In this document: positions 4,456-6,698 of the stretch, piece by piece
How positions within the stretch are numbered: position 1 is the stretch's first letter
How the letters are laid out: every line of letters starts with the position of its first letter
Source of the DNA: JBBUX01 sp037445775
GTDB taxonomy: Bacteria; Actinomycetota; Coriobacteriia; Anaerosomatales; PHET01
NCBI GenBank assembly: GCA_037445775.1
Contig: JBBIJX010000071.1
Span: 1 to 6,698 of the forward strand
Length of the DNA stretch: 6,698 bases
Direction of reading: 5' to 3'
The notes under the pieces: generated by a model
Database searches by the model: none
What the model was told of the DNA's origin: nothing
The model's input: the letters and a program-made list of their open reading frames with translations, nothing else
Translations under genes and position numbers: made by a program

Positions 4456-6408
4456 TCACGCGCCGAACACGACCGCGCCGCGGTTTCCGTCTACGGTGAT
4501 CGGCTCGCCGTCGCAGATGACGGCAGACGCATCGCAGACGCCCGTGACGCACGGGATGCCGTACTCGCGCGCAAGAACTGCGCCGTGCGCGAACATGCCG
4601 CCGCGACCCTCGACGATAGCAGCCGCTCGTACCGCAAACGCGACGGCTGTCGGCTCGATCTCTTCGACCACGAACACGTCGCCTTCTCCGACGCGCTTCG
4701 CGTCGTCGAGGGTGTGAATCACCCGCGCCCGCCCAGAGGCGATCCCGGGTCCTGCGGGGTCACCGAGCAGTTCCGCAGGGCGAGACAGGAAATCCGTCGG
4801 CGTGATGGCGGCTCGGTTCGGCGAACTCTCTGTACCAAGCGCCCCCAGCTCACCCGCGGCGCGCTCCAGCTGCTCACGACTCGCAGGCCCAAGCAGGCTC
4901 ACCGCTTCGCCAGGCGGCGCACTCAGGCGGCGTTCGATCTCGGTGAGCGCTCGCCGAGCCTCGCTCAGGATGCGATCGAGGTAGAGATTGTCGTCGTCGC
5001 GCATGCGCCACGAGTCCCGCGCGATGCCGAGCAGCCAGCCGGCGTGCGCCCGTTCGCCTTCGGGCAGGCTTGAGAGGAATGCTGTCTCGGCGGTCGCACG
5101 CACCTGCGCCGACCGAGGCGGCACTGGAGGCTCGATGCCGAACTCGGCCAGCACCTGCCGCCGCTGCTCATACTCCTCGGGCGTACGAACGAGCAGGTCG
5201 ATGAAGCCGAATGCGTCTTCTGGTGCCAGCATTCGCACCCAGTACTCGCCGAGCAGCCGCTGTCCGAACGCGAAGGGCGCGAGTACAGTTCGGTATACGT
5301 GCCTCCAGTGCGCGACCGCCTCAGCGCGTCGCGCCGCCTCGTCGATCAGCTCGTGATCGCTCAGGCGCTCGACGTCGACGATTGAGAGCGCGTTCGCCTC
5401 CGACCACATCGACGGCAGGTACTCCTCGTTGATTCGCTCGCGGCGTCGCTCGAGGCGACTCTCAGGCAGACGTGTTGCGAGGTATGCGGCGCGCTCGTCC
5501 TCTGGCAGGCCCGCTATCGGCCGTGACTCGAGGACCGCAACGCCCTGTTCGCGAAACGCGAGTTCCACCGCCTGCGGCGTACCGAACACCCGCTCTGCGG
5601 CGAGCGCATGCCGTGCCGCGGACGCGACTTGTTCGGCAGACAGAGGCATTCCCGCATCGCAGGGCTCACCCGTGTCCCCGCAAGGCGAGCCCGCCGGAGG
5701 GAGCGCCTCGACCACGTCGAGGGTGTCGATATCGAACACCCAGCGGTGCGGCTCCGCGATGCCATCCGACAGCAGGCTCAGCGGACCGGACACGGCCTCG
5801 ACGACCACGTGATCAGGGTCGGAGAGCTGTCTCGTGTAGGCGATGCACCCAGCGTACATCTCGACATGCGGTTGAACGATGACCGCCATCGCACTCGTCT
5901 CCGGATCGAGCCCGAGCTCCGCGCGATAGAGCAGCGACCGGTCCGAGTACAGAGACGCCCAGACCAGGGAGATGGCCCGAAGCACCTCGCTCGTCGAACC
6001 GGCGACAGTGAACGAGTCGTGCATCCTGACGAGTCCGCGTCCGCCGTCGAGCAGATGGGCGGCCGACGCGCGCAGCACCACCGGTGCGCCCAGCAGCGGA
6101 CCGAGCCCGGCAAGCACCGATGTCGCTAACGCGTCCGGCCACGACGCCTTAGCGCAGACGCTCCTGATGCGCTGCGCGGAGTCCCAGTACTCCTCCGCGC
6201 GAGCGCGCACGGTCTCGCGCCTGCGAATCTCGCTGCGAGCCGCGTCTGTCAGTCCTGACGCGCGCGCGAACTCCCGAAAACCATCGGTGGTGAGCACCAC
6301 GCCCTCGACGATCGGACAACCCGACTCCGCAAGGCGCCCAAGCGCTTCGGCCTTGCTCCCGACGCGCGTCAGGCCGGCCTCGTGCGCATGTACCAGCGGT
6401 ACGAACAT
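4456..6408 (-). CDS. PEP-synthase-like phosphotransferase (PEP/pyruvate-binding and PEP-utiliser domains)
   Basis: The 650-residue product has the layout of phosphoenolpyruvate synthase and rifampin phosphotransferase. First comes an N-terminal PPDK_N-type ATP-grasp region (about 1-300) with GSKAEALGRL (17-26), VVLRASA (110-116), WASLYSDRSLLYR (150-162) and FGTPQAVEL leading to LESRPI (275-298). A helical middle region (about 300-540) follows, including RMRDDDNLYLDR (468-479). Last is a C-terminal swivelling PEP-utiliser domain (about 550-650) with GGMFAHGAVLAREYGIP (603-619), whose H608 is the phosphohistidine position. Such enzymes move phosphate from ATP through His to an acceptor (pyruvate, a drug, or another small molecule). 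The acceptor here is unknown. The SSATAEDLP and SFAGQ motifs are not conserved, and the usual Gln of LQSRP is E294. ATG 6408 is chosen because homologues begin just before the GSKAEAL block; no ribosome binding site precedes it and the codon lies in a predicted hairpin loop. The small membrane gene follows 63 bases downstream. Confidence 0.85.
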   Translation of the reverse strand: MFVPLVHAHEAGLTRVGSKAEALGRLAESGCPIVEGVVLTTDGFREFARASGLTDAARSEIRRRETVRARAEEYWDSAQRIRSVCAKASWPDALATSVLAGLGPLLGAPVVLRASAAHLLDGGRGLVRMHDSFTVAGSTSEVLRAISLVWASLYSDRSLLYRAELGLDPETSAMAVIVQPHVEMYAGCIAYTRQLSDPDHVVVEAVSGPLSLLSDGIAEPHRWVFDIDTLDVVEALPPAGSPCGDTGEPCDAGMPLSAEQVASAARHALAAERVFGTPQAVELAFREQGVAVLESRPIAGLPEDERAAYLATRLPESRLERRRERINEEYLPSMWSEANALSIVDVERLSDHELIDEAARRAEAVAHWRHVYRTVLAPFAFGQRLLGEYWVRMLAPEDAFGFIDLLVRTPEEYEQRRQVLAEFGIEPPVPPRSAQVRATAETAFLSSLPEGERAHAGWLLGIARDSWRMRDDDNLYLDRILSEARRALTEIERRLSAPPGEAVSLLGPASREQLERAAGELGALGTESSPNRAAITPTDFLSRPAELLGDPAGPGIASGRARVIHTLDDAKRVGEGDVFVVEEIEPTAVAFAVRAAAIVEGRGGMFAHGAVLAREYGIPCVTGVCDASAVICDGEPITVDGNRGAVVFGA

Positions 6409-6420
6409 GTCCGTACCGCT
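6395..6420 (-). promoter_or_regulatory. Inverted repeat across the start codon of the PEP-synthase-like gene
   Basis: AGCGGTACG (6395-6403) and CGTACCGCT (6412-6420) are exact inverted repeats around an 8-base centre, which itself contains the palindrome ACATGT. Twelve of the 13 symmetric positions pair. In the minus-strand mRNA this gives a 9-bp stem with the AUG at 6408-6406 inside the loop, the upstream arm covering the place where a ribosome binding site would sit. It may be a translational control hairpin, a DNA operator, or both. Confidence 0.5.
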
Positions 6421-6552
6421 CACTGGAAACCGCCCATGGAAGACCCCCAGCCAGCCGGTCCCACACCCGCCTTCTACGGTGCGCGGGCGCGCCACGCGTG
6501 TCAACCGCATTCCGACTAACGGCGATCACATGTCTGAGCGCCTCAAAGCCGG

Positions 6553-6589
6553 ATCGGGTAGGCGGGCCGGGTCGCCCGACCCGCCTCCC
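6553..6589 (-). ncRNA. Group II intron domain VI with bulged branch-point A
   Basis: On the minus strand, GGG (6589-6587) pairs with CCC (6558-6556), AGGCGGG (6586-6580) pairs with CCCGCCU (6566-6560), U6579 pairs with G6567, and CGGG (6578-6575) pairs with CCCG (6571-6568) around a CGA loop. The only unpaired base in the stem is A at 6559. It is the seventh base from the predicted 3' end (A, CCC, GAU), which is where the branch-point adenosine of group II introns lies. Confidence 0.85.
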
Positions 6590-6591
6590 AC

Positions 6592-6625
6592 ACCACCGGA
6601 CATGCGGGCCCGCATCCGGCGGTTC
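6592..6625 (-). ncRNA. Group II intron domain V, CGC catalytic triad
   Basis: After a 5' GA (6625-6624), the minus-strand RNA forms a 9-bp lower helix, ACCGCCGGA (6623-6615) with UCCGGUGGU (6600-6592), then a 4-bp upper helix UGCG/CGCA capped by a GGCC tetraloop. A 2-base UG bulge (6602-6601) sits on the 3' strand. This is the domain V shape. Four pairs below the bulge lies the triad C-G-C with a central G-U wobble, the variant used by some bacterial classes instead of AGC. A 2-base linker leads to domain VI. Confidence 0.85.
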
Positions 6626-6626
6626 G

Positions 6627-6698
6627 TCAGGTCGTTGTCCGGGATCGAGACCAGTGCTGGGTGAGGCTGAGCAATCCAAGGTCGTCCCAGTAGGAACG
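6627..6698 (-). CDS. ltrA: Group II intron reverse transcriptase/maturase, C-terminal end (partial)
   Basis: The last 23 codons of a reading frame enter from the right edge and end with TGA at 6629-6627, one base before domain V. The visible residues are SYWDDLGLLSLTQHWSR and a few more. An aromatic residue followed by LGLLSL near the terminus is common at the C-terminal end of intron-encoded reverse transcriptases. Position is the strongest argument: in group II introns the maturase is encoded in domain IV, directly before domain V. The fragment is too short for an independent family assignment, and codon bias cannot be judged. The full protein would supply reverse transcriptase and RNA-splicing activity for intron mobility. 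Confidence 0.6.
   Translation of the reverse strand, partial: RSYWDDLGLLSLTQHWSRSRTTT

Larger units (their letters stand above)
6553..6698 (-). mobile_element. Group II intron, 3' end (runs off the right edge)
   Basis: Read on the minus strand, the order is the end of a maturase-like reading frame, domain V, domain VI, and the terminal GAU expected at a group II 3' splice site. The predicted intron boundary is 6553 | 6552, with the 3' exon beginning CCGGCTTTG and continuing toward the PEP-synthase-like gene, whose start is 145 bases away. The 5' end, domains I-IV and most of the reverse transcriptase lie outside the window. The CGC triad in domain V argues against a standard IIA or IIB1 intron and points to one of the other bacterial classes. 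Confidence 0.85.

Noticed and set aside
6499..6504. Perfect TTGACA (minus strand) upstream of the PEP-synthase-like gene as a promoter -35
   Set aside because: No AT-containing -10 lies 16-19 bases downstream; the nearest candidate TAGAAG is 22 bases away, so the hexamer alone is not enough.
5972..6664. Long plus-strand open frame (230 codons) and other long plus-strand frames in 4456-6408
   Set aside because: They are antisense shadows of the PEP-synthase-like gene in high-GC DNA; the 5972-6664 frame also crosses the intron domain V/VI structure. Composition is Arg/Pro/Ser-rich with no recognisable motif.
6149..6679. Minus-strand 176-codon frame spanning the intron end and the start of the PEP-synthase-like gene
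   Set aside because: It runs through catalytic domains V and VI and then out of frame through the enzyme gene. It is not the maturase frame, which stops at 6627.
1..6698. CRISPR arrays, tRNA or rRNA genes, insertion-sequence ends, toxin-antitoxin or phage modules
   Set aside because: No spaced direct repeats, no cloverleaf or rRNA-like stretch, and no transposase or phage-like protein was seen; the only mobile element is the intron end.

Overview
The window is high-GC bacterial DNA, densely coded on both strands. It carries the start of a typA/bipA gene, an anaerobe-type rubrerythrin, a histidine-biosynthesis gene and the 3' end of a group II intron. High GC, possible leaderless initiation and a rubrerythrin together suggest an anaerobic or microaerophilic Gram-positive lineage such as a Coriobacteriia-like actinobacterium. 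That assignment is inference only; no marker here fixes the taxonomy.

Left part (1-2184). The minus strand carries the first 69 codons of typA (running off the left edge), preceded by a YhbS-like GNAT acetyltransferase. Divergent from the acetyltransferase, the plus strand carries a single-domain NadR-type ribosylnicotinamide-kinase-like P-loop protein. It is followed by rubrerythrin, which has its own promoter-like sequence and a strong ribosome binding site. A perfect 10-bp hairpin with a TTCG loop (2213-2236) separates rubrerythrin from the convergent genes to its right.

Right part (2254-6408). Four genes run on the minus strand. In transcription order they are a 650-residue PEP-synthase-like phosphotransferase, a small 131-residue membrane protein starting at GTG, a long-form ATP phosphoribosyltransferase (hisG) without other his genes nearby, and a 225-residue zinc-ribbon membrane protein that probably starts at TTG. 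Dyad symmetries sit upstream of hisG, upstream of the zinc-ribbon gene, and across the start codon of the PEP-synthase-like gene. The genes may therefore be regulated separately rather than as one operon.

Right edge (6553-6698). The minus strand contains the 3' end of a group II intron: the last 23 codons of what is probably its maturase, then domain V with a CGC catalytic triad, then domain VI with a bulged branch-point A seven nucleotides from the predicted 3' splice site at 6553. The rest of the intron lies outside the window.

The most unusual items are the intron end, the PEP-synthase-like enzyme (swivel-domain histidine kept, ATP-grasp motifs altered), and the hairpin that places that enzyme's AUG in its loop. 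No gene-free stretch exceeds 300 bases.
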